Assembly (NCBI GenBank): GCA_963556145.1
Contig: OY744464.1
Location: forward strand, 6,014,001 to 6,078,000
Direction of reading: 5' to 3'
Length of the DNA stretch: 64,000 nucleotides
Source: Hygrocybe punicea
Taxonomy: Eukaryota; Basidiomycota; Agaricomycetes; Agaricales; Hygrophoraceae
The notes below the pieces were generated by a model. The model was not told the origin of the DNA and searched no databases. It saw only the letters and a program-made list of their open reading frames with translations. The translations under genes and the position numbers were made by a program. Shown piece after piece: positions 45,101 through 57,519 of this stretch. Numbering within the stretch: the first letter of the stretch is position 1; each line of letters begins with the position of its first letter.

Positions 45101-48100
45101 GAATATTTGGAAAGTTTGTGTGTAGGACAATTCATGACAGGTTCTAAAGATGAGGTATCACAGAAAATGGAACAGACAATGTCGAAACCTGAATATCAAC
45201 CACCAACATGTGTCATGCCAGATCCACCATCATATAATTGTTCCATGAATTGTCAATATCACAACAAAAGATCAACATGGTGGCAAAGGTTTCAAGATGT
45301 TGTAGATGATCTTTTATTGCGATTAAATGTACATAACAGGCATGATGGCAAAAAAAAGCCATACTGTCTTAATTCGAAAGGTGAATGTAAACGACGATTT
45401 CCCCGTGATATCTTTCAACAAACTTTTGTAGAACCTAACACTGGTGCTCTCAACCTCAAGCATGGTGAACCTTGGATGAACACGGTGACACCTGAAGTTA
45501 CATATATGCTACAATGCAATTCTGATGTGACCAGCTTATTATCAGGTACTGCTATAAAGGCCATAGTTGCATACATAACAGATTATATTACAAAATTCTC
45601 CTTGAAGACCTATAGCATTTTTGAAGTGATAAAAAGTATTTTTGATAAGAATTCCGAAATGATTGGTGGCGACCTAAAAAGAAAAGACAAAGTCAGAAAG
45701 CTGTTTACACAAATAGTCAATTCACTCACCTCCAAAATGGAAATTGGTGCTCCAATGGCTTCATTATATGTCCTTGGAAATCCTGATCACTACACCAGTC
45801 ATAAATTCGTGCCATTCTTTTGGAGATCTTATGTTAAAGAGGTTATCAGTGCATGGTCTGATGAAGAAATTCCTAATATATGTGAAGACCAAAATAATGC
45901 ACAAAAGGTTGTTATTGGTAAGAATAATGGCGCATACATTGGACTTTCCAAAGTAAATAATTATATGTTCAGACCCGCCTTGTATGATAATGTATCACTG
46001 TATGACTGGATACGTCTCGCCACTATGGAACCAAATAAAAGATGCACCAAAACAAAAACCAAAAGGGCCAGAAAAGAACCCATGCAAAACCATATTTTGG
46101 ACAATCTAGGCTGTCATGATTTGTCTGACTCTTGCACTGAACCTACTAATGTTGACTATTCCAGTGATGACAACTTGTCTGATGTCGTTGATAATGATAT
46201 ACTCATGGAGATAGATGAAATTCCAAAACCTGATAGTTTGAATAGACATGCAGGCACAGAAATAGCTGATAAAACAAATGAAGTTGATCTTAATAAATTG
46301 ACAAAATTTGAAAATGATTATACTTTACATTCCAATCATCCACAATATCTTACCCACCATGCCAAAATGAAAGGGAATGATCCTTTCATAGTTCCTAATT
46401 TTATTCCGAACACTTTGCCAAGGGCTGACCATGGTGATCGAGAATATTATTGTTGTACAATGTTAACATTTTTCAAGCCATGGAGAAGTGGCAAAGAACT
46501 CAAAAGTAAATTACAAACATGGGATAATGCTTTTATAGACCACGAGTTTTCTAAAAAAGAACTAGAGATCATGAAATACTTTGGTCTGCGGTATGAATGT
46601 TTGGATGCAAGAGATGATTTCTCTGCTAAATGTCAGAAGAATAATACTGCAAATATAAGGTATTCATGGGCGACCTCAAACGGTCTTGATGAACTGGATG
46701 ACATGCACAATGCTGAATTTGCATTTAATGGCGACGACTTCAACAACAATATTGATGAAGACAATAATGACATGGAAATACTCCTGAAACTTGGTCGAAA
46801 AGGACAAAAGAGGAAAGATCAAATGCTGATAGCTGAAAGAACTTTGAAAAGGTCAGGGTGGCTCGATGATTGTATTGATGGTACCCCAGATATAGGACTG
46901 TTGATACCTATAGAACCACCTGTAGTACAATCAGCAAAATTGTGGAGAACTGCGGTCCTTGCAAAGAAAAAGGAAATCATCGATGACAGAAATAAAAATT
47001 TACCAACAAACACAGCAACCATAAATAAATTGGGAAATTTTCAATATAATGATGTCAAGATAGTGGATGCAGCATACATCAACCATATGTTTATTCCTGC
47101 AAACAGAGCTGATCGTCATCTTATTGATGTAACTATCAATGATTACAAGTTGAACACTGACCAAAAGAGAGCATTTCATATCATTGCGAATCACTCTACC
47201 TTGATTAACGGTTCTGATAAGCTACGCATGTATCTTGGTGGGATGGCAGGCACAGGGAAATCACAAGTCATCAAAGCATTGACTAGTTTTTTTGGTAAAC
47301 ACAACAAAAATCATCGATTTGTGGTTCTTGCACCAACCGGTGGTGCTGCTGCCCTTGTAAATGGATCCACATATCACTCCATTCTTGGAATTAATCAGGG
47401 AGGATCATCTCGTTCCCTTGCACAAGTACGTGCCAATCTTGATGGTGTGGATTACATTTTCATTGATGAGGTGTCAATGTTATCTTGCAGAGATATGTAC
47501 AAAATCAGTGCTCAGTGTGCAAAAGCACGTGGTGTTTATGATGAACCCTTTGGTGGCATTAATATGATATTTGCAGGAGATTTTGGCCAACTTCCACCAG
47601 CTATGAGTGGTGCTCCTTTGTACTCCGGAACCATTGGTGTCCAAATCAATTCCAGTCAAACTATAGCAAATCAGGAAGCTGCTATAGGCAAAGCTCTTTG
47701 GCATCAGATTACAACAGTTGTTATATTACGTGAAAATATGAGACAAACCAATCAGTCAAAAGAAGATGTCCAACTAAGACAGGCGTTGGAAAACATGAGA
47801 TACAAAGCATGTACTCATAAAGATATTGCATTTCTTCGTACTCGCATCACAGGAAAAGGTCCAAATGATCCAAAATTAGCCCAAAAGAAATTCAGGAATG
47901 TATCAGTTCTAACTGCATTGAATGCACAAAAAGACAAAATCAATGAACTTGGTATTCAATGTTTTGCTGCTGAAAATAAAAGACCATTAACATCATTCTA
48001 TTCCATAGACAAATGGAATGATCCTACTAGTTCCAATAGCAAAAGAAAATCTCATCACATGTCAACAATTTTGGATCCTATTCGACACACAAAGATATTG

Positions 48101-48742
48101 GAACCTTCACTCCAAAAGCTACTTTGGAGCCAACCACATGCATCATCCTCTGATCATATACCAGGAAGATTGGACTTATGTGTAGGCATGCCAGTGATGC
48201 TGAGGAACAATGATGCAACAGAGTGCTGCATTACCAAAGGAGCAGAGGGCATAGTTGTGGGTTGGCAGAGTGCAATAGGTCCTGAGCAACAAACTGTACT
48301 GGACACTTTATTTGTCAGATTATTGAATCCTCCAAAAAAAATTAACATAGAAGGACTTCCTGAAAATGTTGTGCCGATTACAAAACATGTCACTTCCACC
48401 ATGTGCTCATTACCCAATGATGATGTGATATCTTTGTCAAGAGAACAAGTGTTGGTACTACCTAATTTTGCAATGACTGATTATGCATGTCAAGAACGTA
48501 CTCGTCCTAACAATGTAGTTGACCTCAGTAGTTGTAGAAACCACCAATCCTATTATACTTGCTTATCAAGAAGTGCTTCTGCAGCAGGAACTATCATCAT
48601 GCAAGGCTTTGATCCTAAAGTAATTACAGGTGGTGCTTCTGGATATCTCAGGCAAGAATTCAGGGAATTAGAACTGCTTGATGAGATTACCAAACTGAAA
48701 TATCAAGGACTCTTACCAGACCATGTCAAGGGAGATCAGTGA
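42134..48742 (+). pseudogene. Helitron Rep/PIF1-helicase transposase, nearly complete
   Basis: Rolling-circle transposase. Two open frames of 372 and 1,827 codons are in the same frame, separated only by TAG 43250-43252. The first ends VKMPLHELLPNLTVKDIGE...HNCSACDTHVSIF. The second begins with ESGCAVCGQ and CERYHC...CKPC zinc-ligand clusters, then RFQTDPYFPLIAFNQEQI and YMRNEIWSLISYIGAPTWFIT. The HUH motif GHLTLHLHMLLW lies near 44985-45020, and the paired tyrosines YITDYITK near 45572. The PIF1-like helicase follows: GGMAGTGKSQVIKAL (Walker A, about 47237), YIFIDEVSML, FAGDFGQLPPAMSG, LRENMRQ and a C-terminal SRSASAAGTIIMQGF. The terminal TGA (48740-48742) is also followed by the same frame. 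AT-rich codon use differs from the core genes. Confidence 0.9.
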
Positions 48743-49877
48743 AATTCTATCATTGATCAATTTAGAAAATGGAAAGGAAAGTCATATATTCCAAAAAACA
48801 TTCATCATGCTATTGCATGGAAAGCCATGGAGCAACTAAATCAATACACAACACAGCCCTCTCCATGGCAATTAATTAAACATATGAACAAAAATCAAAA
48901 GGCAGATTACAGAAACCTCAACTTTGTTCCTGCAAAAGGAACTGTTCCAATCACTGTCACTCATAAAAATTCCACAGCCAATGTATTGCAAAATAAAAAA
49001 CGAAAATTACAACAAGTTGTAAGTTCATCTTCCATTGTGACAAAAAGACGAAAAACAAGTACTATTGAATTAAATGAACCAAAAGGGTTATATGGGATGC
49101 GCAAGATTCGAGCTGTGCTTACGATTCACTCTTTACAATACTACTAGCAATATGGAATGAAGATCCATCAAGTTGGAAAAAAAGATTCAATAGCATCAAT
49201 GAAATATTAAAGATTTTGAGCTTAGGATTCAAACGATCCAAGAATCACACAACAGATTTAGAAACAGTTAGAAATACAATCAGACATTTATTGCATCAAG
49301 ATAAACCCGAAATATTTCCTTATGGTCAAGTTGGCATTGCCATAAGTGATTGGCCCATTATATAATGAAAGCAAATGAACCAATGACTTCAACTTGTCTT
49401 AAATGTATCAATTGTGAAAACATAACCATTCTGGAAAATGATAGATGTGATGCCATCTTTCATTGTTCATATTCATTTTCTGGAACAATCTCAACATGTC
49501 TTGCTCAAATCATAGTTAATAGACAACGGCACAAATGTCAATTGTGTTGGGGAGAGATTACTAAATTTATTGCATTTAACAAAATTCCACCTCTAATCAT
49601 GTTTACAGTTGACTCTATTGAGAATTTAATAATTAGTCAAGTTATAAACTTGTCAATTGATGACATATCCACTGCTTACACATTGAGAGGAATTGTGTAC
49701 TTTGGTGATGCACATTTTACTGCCCGCATATTCATCAACAGTATGGTATGGTTTCATGATGGTATATCAACCAGATCAATTTGTATTAATGAAGGTGATA
49801 TAGATGACTTTTCAAATATTAATTTATTGTCATGTAATGGTAATAATGCTGTACTGTTTATATATGCTCAATCTTAA
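48743..49877 (+). pseudogene. C-terminal USP-like cysteine peptidase domain of the Helitron, frameshifted
   Basis: In frame after the TGA: NSIIDQFRKWKGKSYIPKN, then a basic linker with KKRKLQQ and TKRRKT. The frame slips near 49085, after which WDAQDSSCAYDSLFTILLAIW appears, with a Cys box (Cys codon 49114-49116). A second one-base slip near 49350 leads to a C-x2-C-x2-N-C zinc-like cluster (CLKCINC) and later LRGIVYFGDAHFTARIF and MVWFHDG (His codon 49713-49715). Cys box, zinc-like insert and Y-x-G-x-x-H...W-x-D-G order resemble a ubiquitin-specific protease fold, so this is likely a deubiquitinase-type domain carried at the Helitron C-terminus. It ends at TAA 49875-49877. Two frameshifts make it inactive. 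Confidence 0.65.
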
Positions 49878-49914
49878 TATGTGTTCTCTTGCTAAAAGAA
49901 GGGACGAGTAACAT

Positions 49915-49946
49915 GCCATGCAAAGCAATGGCCCACACCCCACTAG
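49915..49946 (+). other. Helitron 3' terminus: hairpin plus CTAG
   Basis: GCCAT (49915-49919) and ATGGC (49928-49932) form a stem with an 8 nt loop, followed after 10 nt by CTAG (49943-49946) and then a host T. Hairpin, 10-12 nt, CTRR, then T is the canonical Helitron 3' end. The base after it begins a retroelement reading frame. Confidence 0.85.
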
Positions 49947-51295
49947 TGTTTGTCTGGGGCACCATTTGGTTGTGGCTGTTTGTCTACAATTATGGGGGAG
50001 CACTGGAAAGGGCCCTTCATGATATCTTCTAGTTCTTCACATGAATAAGGGCCACTCATGTGTCCAGATTTTACCTCTTCTATTAAGTATTCATTGATAT
50101 AATCATGGTGGCAAAAGGCAGAGGGGTGGTTCAGGAAAATGACAGTGCTTTTCAGTGGGGGGAATTCACCCATTGGGAAGCTGATATGAAGATTGCAAAC
50201 AAGAAATGGGTATTTGCTGGTCAGGTTATGTTTGGAAAGAAGTATTTGAAGGCATTGCTGTCATAAGGTGTCAGGATGTGTGAGAAAATTCTTTTGTGGG
50301 CACTGGAATGGAAAGGGGGTGATGAGCGGGGGTGAATGCTGGGCAAGAGGTCAGGGGGGGCTCAAGATCAGGGTTTTCTTGCGGGTTATTTGCAAGTCCA
50401 GGAGAAGGCAAAATGTGTTTTGGAGCTGCAGAATGTGCAGCAGTGGGTTCTTTTATCTCCATGGGTGCAAGTGGAAGAGTCACCTTTGAAATTCCAGGTG
50501 TGGCAAATGACAAAGGTCCCCCTGAGCAGTATAAGGTTGCCATCTTTGAGGGAGGACCAGAGGGCAGAGCTGTCTTCGAAGGATGTGGCAGTGCAATTTT
50601 GGAAGAAATGGCCTCACCTGCAGCAGATGAGGCAGACTGCGGTCAAGGTGTCACCAGAGTTGCCTTTACGAAAGGGGTTTTTGGAGGGACCTGAGGAAGT
50701 GGGTTTTTCACCTGGAGGGTATTTCGAGGAGAAGAATGAAGAGGAGGGGCAGTCAGGTTTTTTTATGAGCCAGAGGAGTTTGGCTTTTTTGTATTCTTTG
50801 TCATAGTATTCGGGGGAGAAGGTGAAAGGGAATGAGTTGTAGTCTTTACGGAGGTGGATGTCGAGTTTGAGGATGGGGGGGAAGTTGTCAACTGCATCTT
50901 CACGGGTCTCAAAGAAACCAAAGTGGGAATCCCAGCATTTGTACCAGTCACTGTGTCCGCCACCCTTGCCTGTGAGTGCAGCAGAACAGACATAGTTTTT
51001 CGTGGCTTCCAACCAGGCTTGGTGGGAGAGGTCAGTTTCTTTACCATATTTTTTCTTGAAGATGTCGATGTCGAGCACTTGGGGGGGTTTGGATCTGGGT
51101 TCCGTGAGGTTTATCTTTCACAGGGAAAGGGTGCTGGTGTTGGGGTTGATGGAATGAAGGGCTGCGTTGGTGAAAAGGGAGAGGGGAAGGTATATGTGGT
51201 ACATGGAGAGGTCGTAATGGAGTTGGTGAAACCCGATGGTTGTCATGATGCCTGGCATGATGAGGAGCTTGTTTGAGGTGTCTCTTTGTTGACAT
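49947..51295 (-). pseudogene. DIRS-like retroelement: gag-like and start of the reverse-transcriptase region
   Basis: Minus-strand reading from about 51260: MTTIGFHQLHYDLSMYHIYL, then IDIFKKKYGKETDLSHQAWLEA, WYKCWDSHFGFFETREDAVDNFP, FTFSPEYYDKEYKKAKLLWLI and a Cys/His knuckle region (CLICCR...GHLFSKC; THCCTFCSSKTHFAFSWTC). It continues LTPYDSNAFKYFLSKHNLTSKYP and FPPLKSTVIFLNHPSAFCHHDYINEYLIEEVKSGHMSG, stopping exactly at the Helitron end. The order matches the gag/pre-RT segment of retroelements I know from Agaricomycetes, probably of the tyrosine-recombinase (DIRS) group. Stops (e.g. TGA at 51118-51120) and shifts are present, and the RT body is missing. Confidence 0.6.
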
Positions 51296-51801
51296 TTCGG
51301 TTTCTTGACTGGGGAATCTTCTGGGTCTGGGGATTCTCTAGATCTCTTTTAAAAAAAGGAAGTGAAGGATTCACAGGTGATTGGGGACAGTTTATCTAAA
51401 AGAGATTGGCGAGTGGGGGTGAATTCGTCAGAGTCAGAGACTGTAATGAATGAAGACAGATCTGAGGCGTCATCTGGAAAATTTTCAGGATCTGCAATAG
51501 GGGATTCACACATCCCCAACTCAACCCCAACTTCTGCCTCAACTTGTGCCTCAACTTGGCCCCAACTCGCTGAGTTGCCAACTTCCCAAGTAGGAAGTTT
51601 GGTTGAGTTGGGGTCGAAGTTGGGGCTGAGTTGAAGTTTGGCTTTGAGATCGTGGTTGGGACCACGATCTCGTTTCCAACTCATACATGCCTCAACTTGC
51701 TGCCTCAACTCGATACCGCAACTTGACAAATTTTAGATAAGTATCCCCTCTTGTTGAGCAGTGTGAGAAATTCCCTCCATCTGACCCTCACTCCCCCAAC
51801 C

Positions 51802-54123
51802 ATGCCCTCATGCAAAAGTCATGCCAAGCCCAAGATCGAGCCTGGACTGACTCTTGACATTGACGACAACCCTCTCCCACTTCTTCCACCTCCACCTCCA
51901 CCTCCACCTCCACCCCCGCAACCACCACCCAGATGCCAACATGCCCCAGACATCCAGTGGGTCAAAAACCCCAACTGGACATACACCCTCCTCAACTACC
52001 TCACCAACCACATTACATTCTGGATCAAGTTGTTCTCCAATTCGACGTCAGATGCAGCAAGGGAAGGCTGCCTGAAGCTTATAGCAAAGGACGGCAAAAC
52101 TCAGCAGTAAGCTGCCCTCGCAATGCATATCTTTGCAGAAGAACCTGGTCAGAGCATGCTGTATCCCCAGAACCCTGGTAGATATGGCACTGCTGTAGAA
52201 ACATGCCTCCGACGGTACATTTATATATATATGTATCTACATCAATACTAACTTTCATGTAGTCTCAAAACTTTAAACTGAATTAGTGCATGACAGGGGT
52301 ACCTGATACCCTTGGGGGTAAAGAGTATGGGTACAGCATGGGTATGGGTATGAGTACAGGGTCCCTGACCCATGATACCCGTGCCGTACCCATGGGGGTA
52401 TGTGCCTGAGCCCTTGAAACATGTTTTTGGGCCCAAAAACAGTGGTTTTTTCGGTTTTTTGATGGTTTTTAATGGATATCTCAACACTCAGGCTTGCTAA
52501 AATCATAAAGTAAAATTCAGAGCACTCCAAAGAACATTTCGAACAACATTTCAGTTCACATCAGAACCAACTGAGAGGTATCTGAGTCACTAAAAATCAG
52601 AAACATGCCAAAAATCATGAAAAAAGGTATTTTCTTTAGTGCATGACAGGAAACTGGATACTTCTGGTGGTTTGGGCAATGGTATTGCATTGGTAAGGTA
52701 TAAATAAATGGTTGATAACACACTACACCCATTCCCAGTAACATCATACAATATATTTTCCTCAAAAACAACCTATTTTGGCTGATTTTGGTGGTATTTG
52801 GCGGTTTTTGATGAACAACATGGGAACAAGGCCTCATAAAATTACCAAAAACGTTCCAGAGCTTCTCAGGGGAGTTCTCTACAACTCCCTCCTTTATATC
52901 AAAGCGATCCAACATGTACAAGATTTAATAAAAATTGAATAATCAGCAAAAATGACCAAATATCAAGGGTATACCCTTACCCCTGCATACCCCTGCAGAT
53001 ACCCGTACCCCTGGGCCTCAGGTACAGGTATGGGTACAGCCCCAGAAGGTCACGGATGTACCCCTGTCATGCACTAAACTGAATACATTGGCTACCTCAA
53101 GTTGCTTGGAGCCACAGTTGCAGGCCTCAATCCCAACGATATCACACCAGGGAGTTCAATTGCAAACATAGTTGGTATATTTTCTAACATCTCATGCCAT
53201 ACAGCTGGTATTCACCATGATTGGCCTTGGCGGGACAATCTCCATGGCTTCTGGCGAGAACTGCCAAACTACAACCCTCAAGGCATACAATCCTCGGAAC
53301 CCAGCACACAACATGCTTCAGATGCAGTGGCCCTCTTCTTTTTGCCACTCGATTCGGATGAAGCGGCAGATGCGGAAGGAGATGAGGATGAGGCAAGTGA
53401 GGGATTGGAGGATGCCAATGAGGAACCTATACCAGTGAGTTCATCTCTAGTCTGTGAATGGACAGAACTAACGAGCACCAGTGGGATGCATCCCAACCAT
53501 TCACCCAATGTCCTCGTCCCACACCTGTCACTTCCCAATACCCTCATACCATTGCTATGTCAAAGTTGAAACCAACCAGTATGAAGCCAGCACCCACACC
53601 TGCTCCCCGCACCAAGCTCATCAAGAAAATGCCAGTGGATAATTTCAATGACAATCGTCAAGACGAGACCCAGCATCTTGATCAGAAGCAGCAAATGGAT
53701 CACGATGAGAATATGGCATCAATACATCTCAAATGGCGCAAGTACGAGCTTAGATATAACACCTCCACTGCAGAGAACCCTACAACTACAACAACAACTG
53801 TTTCCCATGAAGAGAAGCAAATCCAAATATTACACCTCCAGATCCAGCTTGCTGAACTTATGAAGCATAACCACGAGGCATCGGCATGCCATATGGCACA
53901 TTCACCACACCCATCTTCATTTTTTTATTGCAGCAAATCATCAACCCCAGGGTGCGGCTCTGCCAGCAGGCCTGATCTACCAGACTACACTGTCTCTGAG
54001 AACTATTCACAGCCTAGTGAAGTGGGACCCTCCTGGATGACACCTTACATCCACGATCATAGCGAACAGGGAGGATCAGGCCTGGGTGGGGACTGGATGG
54101 AACATGGCGAGTTTTTAGCATAA
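51802..54123 (+). pseudogene. Myb/SANT-like accessory protein of the Harbinger element
   Basis: The start MPSCKSHAKPKIEPGLTLD is followed by a proline run, then IQWVKNPNWTYTLLNYLTNH, the tryptophan-spaced helix pattern of a Myb/SANT-like DNA-binding domain. A TAA at 52108-52110 interrupts, and the same frame continues AALAMHIFAEEPGQSMLYPQNPGRYGTAVETCLRR. After an intron the 793 bp MITE splits the next exon. Beyond it: YIGYLKLLGATVAGLNPNDITPGSSIANIV, DNLHGFWRELPNYNP, an acidic stretch (DSDEAADAEGDEDEASEG), and a Gln/Lys-rich helical tail (IQILHLQIQLAELMKHNHEA) ending at 54123. Such proteins help the DDE transposase reach the nucleus and bind element ends. At least one nonsense codon and an insertion make it inactive. 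Confidence 0.7.
52284..53076. mobile_element. hAT-type MITE (family 1 copy) with perfect 8 bp target duplication
   Basis: Terminal inverted repeat TAGTGCATGACAGGGGTAC (19 bp, perfect), flanked by AACTGAAT at 52276-52283 and 53077-53084. Both ends are rich in GGGTACRGGTATGGGTAC words. No coding capacity. It splits an exon of the Myb-like gene. Confidence 0.95.
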
Positions 54124-54178
54124 ATTTCGGACACTAGCATCTCGGACACTAGATACATATCATGTTTTGTGTATGTAT

Positions 54179-55681
54179 TTACAAAAATACCATGTTTTCA
54201 AACAACTGCTCTTTAAGTTGTTTGCATTTGCGATTTCCCCTTGTCTCCTGTTGTGCGTCTGAGACTTCTCGACTGTGCCTTCCTCTGCCTTCACATCCAG
54301 TACCCATGCCTTCTTGTACAAGTTCCACTATGAACTCTTCATCTTTGTGTCCTTTTTTGATGCTACTGATAAGTGCATGGATCACAATACATGTTTTTAC
54401 CCACACCAAAGCACATTCATGGTACAGAGGTATGTTGATCTGCTGTCGTAGTCCTTGGAGGGAGCTGAATCGACCTTTTATATATCCCATGGCATGTTCC
54501 AATTTGACTCGGACCCATGACAGATGGTAATTGAATGTTTTGTTTTCAGCTAAATTTGACTGTGGCCTTTTGTATGGTGTAACGCACCAGGAATCCAGTG
54601 CATATGCCAAGTCTGCCCACACCCACTCATTGTCATCAAAAAGGAGGTTGCTTTGTTGGTAAGTATGCAAGTCAGAAAATACAGTGGCATCATGTGCGCT
54701 TCCACAATGGCCAATCATGTAGTCGATGATGTGTAGATTCAGGAGAGTGATGAGCTATACAATAAGATAAGTAGCTGTTCACTGTTGAACTTGAGTATTT
54801 ACCTGAACATTCAATGAGTAGTTACTCTTGCTATCGAAGTAGGCCTCACCATGATGCCCCGGCTTCTCATACAAAGGAATCAACATGCCATTGACCATGC
54901 AAAACCCATCTCGCCACTCAGGGCACAACATGGATTCTACCCAATCTTTGGCTTCTTCTTTCTCCTCTTCTGATGGCCAATGAACCACTACATCATGGAG
55001 TGCCAGGAATGCAACCATGACCCTGCGAGTGGATTTGACGACATTTCTGGAACACACGCCTGCCCACTGCGCAACTGCTTCAACACAGGCTGCATTTCCA
55101 TGGTGACCAAACTGGAAGAGGGCAATTGCCAGCTGGATGTGGAATGAAATCTGTTGGCAATACGAATTATTGGAGAAAACAGGATGGTCTTTTATCATGC
55201 TCAACAGGAAATCGAATGTGCTGGGCAAAACACGTAGATTTTGGCGGAATCGTCTGGGATCATCATGCTTGAAATCAACCAGGACCAAGGTGAGTTGTGA
55301 GCTCTTTGCGACACTGTGTGGGTTGATGACTCATGTTGTTGAGACCACCTGTAGTAGATCGGCTGCCACTGTTATCCCACCTATGCGCTCCTCGTTGGTG
55401 TTGTTGGCTGACACAACGCTGGAGATATTTGACCCAGAAGATGATGATGTTGACAGTGACGATGATGAGGAGGAGGAGGTTTCTGAGGAAGATGATAAAG
55501 ATGATGATAAAGATGTCCATGAAGATGCAGACGATGACCGTGACCTAGACGATGAGTCTGAAGATGAGTGCTCTTCAAAGTCTTGATCATCCTTGTTCAT
55601 ATTCAGGTGCTGATGTAGGTCTTCATCTGCTGTCTGTACAACAGTCAGAATAAATGCCTGGTGCTGGGAGATAGTGGGCAT
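54179..55681 (-). pseudogene. PIF/Harbinger DDE transposase
   Basis: Minus strand. A Ser/Asp-rich N-terminus (55681 down) ends at TGA 55331-55333, and the same frame continues INPHSVAKSSQLTLVLVDFKHDD. The body reads FRQNLRVLPSTFDFLLSMI, QWAGVCSRNVVKSTRRVMVAF, VNGMLIPLYEKPGHHGEAYFDSKSNYSLNVQ, then after an intron (54733-54778) LLNLHIIDYMIGHCGSAHDATVFSD, EWVWADLAYALDSWCVTPYKRP and VRVKLEHAMGYIKGRF. This is the DDE_4 fold of PIF/Harbinger transposases with Asp in GSAHDA and Glu in the LEHAMG box. The stop is at 54179. Apart from the single TGA the catalytic part is uninterrupted. Confidence 0.85.
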
Positions 55682-55905
55682 AATTTTGATACTATGAAAT
55701 CATATTACAAAATATATATAGAATTGAGGTTCTGCAATGGTGAAGTTGGGGCCAACATGAGATATACATATGGGGGTTCACACATCTCAGCCCAACTCGT
55801 GGCTCAACTCTGCCTGAGTTGTGACCAAGTTGTGGTCAAGTTGAGGTCGAGTTGAGGCAGAGTTGAGGCACGAGTTGGGGCCGAGTTGGGATGCATGAAT
55901 CCCCC

Positions 55906-57519
55906 TAATGTGATTGGTGTGTTTTATGGTGCAGTCTCTATTACATCATTTACATGTGGTTTTTTGGGCATTGAGGGAAAACTTAATGGATTTGGGAAGG
56001 TTTTTTAAGAAGGAAATTATGGAGGAGTTTAGGTGGGTTTTTGGTGTGCAAGGGAGGGGGGAATTGGGTGAAGAAGGGGCTGGGGGAATGGGAGGGAAAA
56101 GAGGGGAAGTCGTATCAACAGGGCCTGGGATTGATTTGCATGGTGGGAGGATTAAGGTATGCTACAATTTTCAAAAAAGACTCAGAGGACCAAGGACGGC
56201 TAAAGGCTACAGGAAGAGGGGGGCAGAGAGAGGGGGAAATGTGAGTACGAATGGATCCTTTTGAAGGTACTGAAGGCTACGTTCACACACTAGGATCATC
56301 TTCAAGTCAATCAGCTGTCTTACGTTTATCCTTAGATAAGCCCGATCCAGTTGTTCCTCGCGTCAGTCTTATTGCAAAGCATGACTCCATATGGTGAAAG
56401 GATATGAAGATTCCCAAATTCAAAGTTTGTGATGTATTAGTATTGTATTTGTACAAAGCCCAAATCTTGTTTTGCGTGCAGATGTTGTCTTGTATGGCAT
56501 TTCATGTGAACTTGTATTAGTACCACTGTAGATGCGGGTTCTTGGTGGCTTCGGAACTATATAAAGAAATAGAGGATCCTAACCAGAGGGTGTCAGCGTA
56601 GAAGTGACGGTGGATAAGTCAGTGTTGGGAGTAGTAGTAAAAATAGAAATGGAAGTAAAGATGTAAGCCGCCATGTAAAACTAAACAAATAACGACGAAT
56701 CCGGCAATGAATGGAGTGAAAACGGACAAATAATGAAGAACCCGACGATGCTGATGATGTTGGGTACGGCGGGTCGGGTCGGGTCGGGTCGGGTCGGAAA
56801 CGATGAACAAATATACGGGAACAGCGATAAAGACGACGAGGTGAAGTATAAAAAGCTAAGGGTCTACAAGGACGAGCATTTCAAATGATTAAAATGATTG
56901 TGACTATGAGGGAAACGGGGACTAATGGTATCTTTTTTTTTGTACGGTCGTCGGGGACCGTTTTTATAGTACAGGAAACAGTAATCTACTTTCGGACATG
57001 TCTATTTCAGCCGATGGTAAGCTACAAAGAAAGGTTGGAATGCGGATGTGGAAAGGGGGGTTGCAAAGCAACAGTGACAGGGAAATGGAGAGGAATGCAA
57101 ATATAAAAAGATAAAGATGTAAAACGTCAAGTGTATCTCCAAGAGGACGAGGGGACGCATATATTGGGCAAGTCCGACGTCGGGAATCGAGTCCGATGAG
57201 ATCCATCTCCTGGAATTGGAACTCTGAGGCGTTTGAGGCTGCCGGATTTAGCCCAAAAGCGGCCGTCACAAAGCGGCATGTGTCGGGTTACGTCGGTCAC
57301 GTCAAGTCACGTTACGTCAAGTCACGTCGGGTTACATCGGGTTCGAATGCAAGTCGAATGGCGGCATCGGGTTGGTCCAGATTCGTGATATATCGATGAT
57401 ACGGACTGAGAGGGACGTCGACCCTCGACACCGCAGACTCCATAGTACCCGCAGGTGATGCGCGATATGCACAACTTATCCAGTAGAACGAGGAGCTAAA
57501 GAGCAATGTCAAAATATAT
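55906..57519. other. Intergenic region with a GGGTC pentamer tract
   Basis: About 1.6 kb with no supported gene. A GGGTC microsatellite of about five units lies at 56771-56797, and CACGTCAAGTCACGTTACGTC-type repeats at 57295-57345. Plus-strand frames at 55914-56264 are G-rich low complexity. Confidence 0.5.

Larger units (their letters stand above)
51500..55905. mobile_element. PIF/Harbinger element with CAACTC-rich inverted ends
   Basis: Left end GGGGATTCACACATCCCCAACTC (51500), right end GAGTTGGGATGCATGAATCCCC (to 55905), inverted to each other. Both are followed inward by dense CAACTC/CAACTT words (51520-51725; 55785-55890). Inside are the two convergent genes typical of Harbinger elements: a Myb-like protein (plus) and a DDE transposase (minus). 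A 3 bp target duplication could not be confirmed. A hAT-type MITE is nested at 52284-53076. Confidence 0.75.

Noticed and set aside
50268..51276. Plus-strand G-rich frames of 70-156 codons
   Set aside because: They are antisense to the gag/knuckle region of the retroelement, which carries the recognisable motifs.
55331..55586. Acidic DDDDVDSDDDEEE frame on the plus strand
   Set aside because: Antisense of the Ser-rich N-terminus of the Harbinger transposase; low complexity on either strand.
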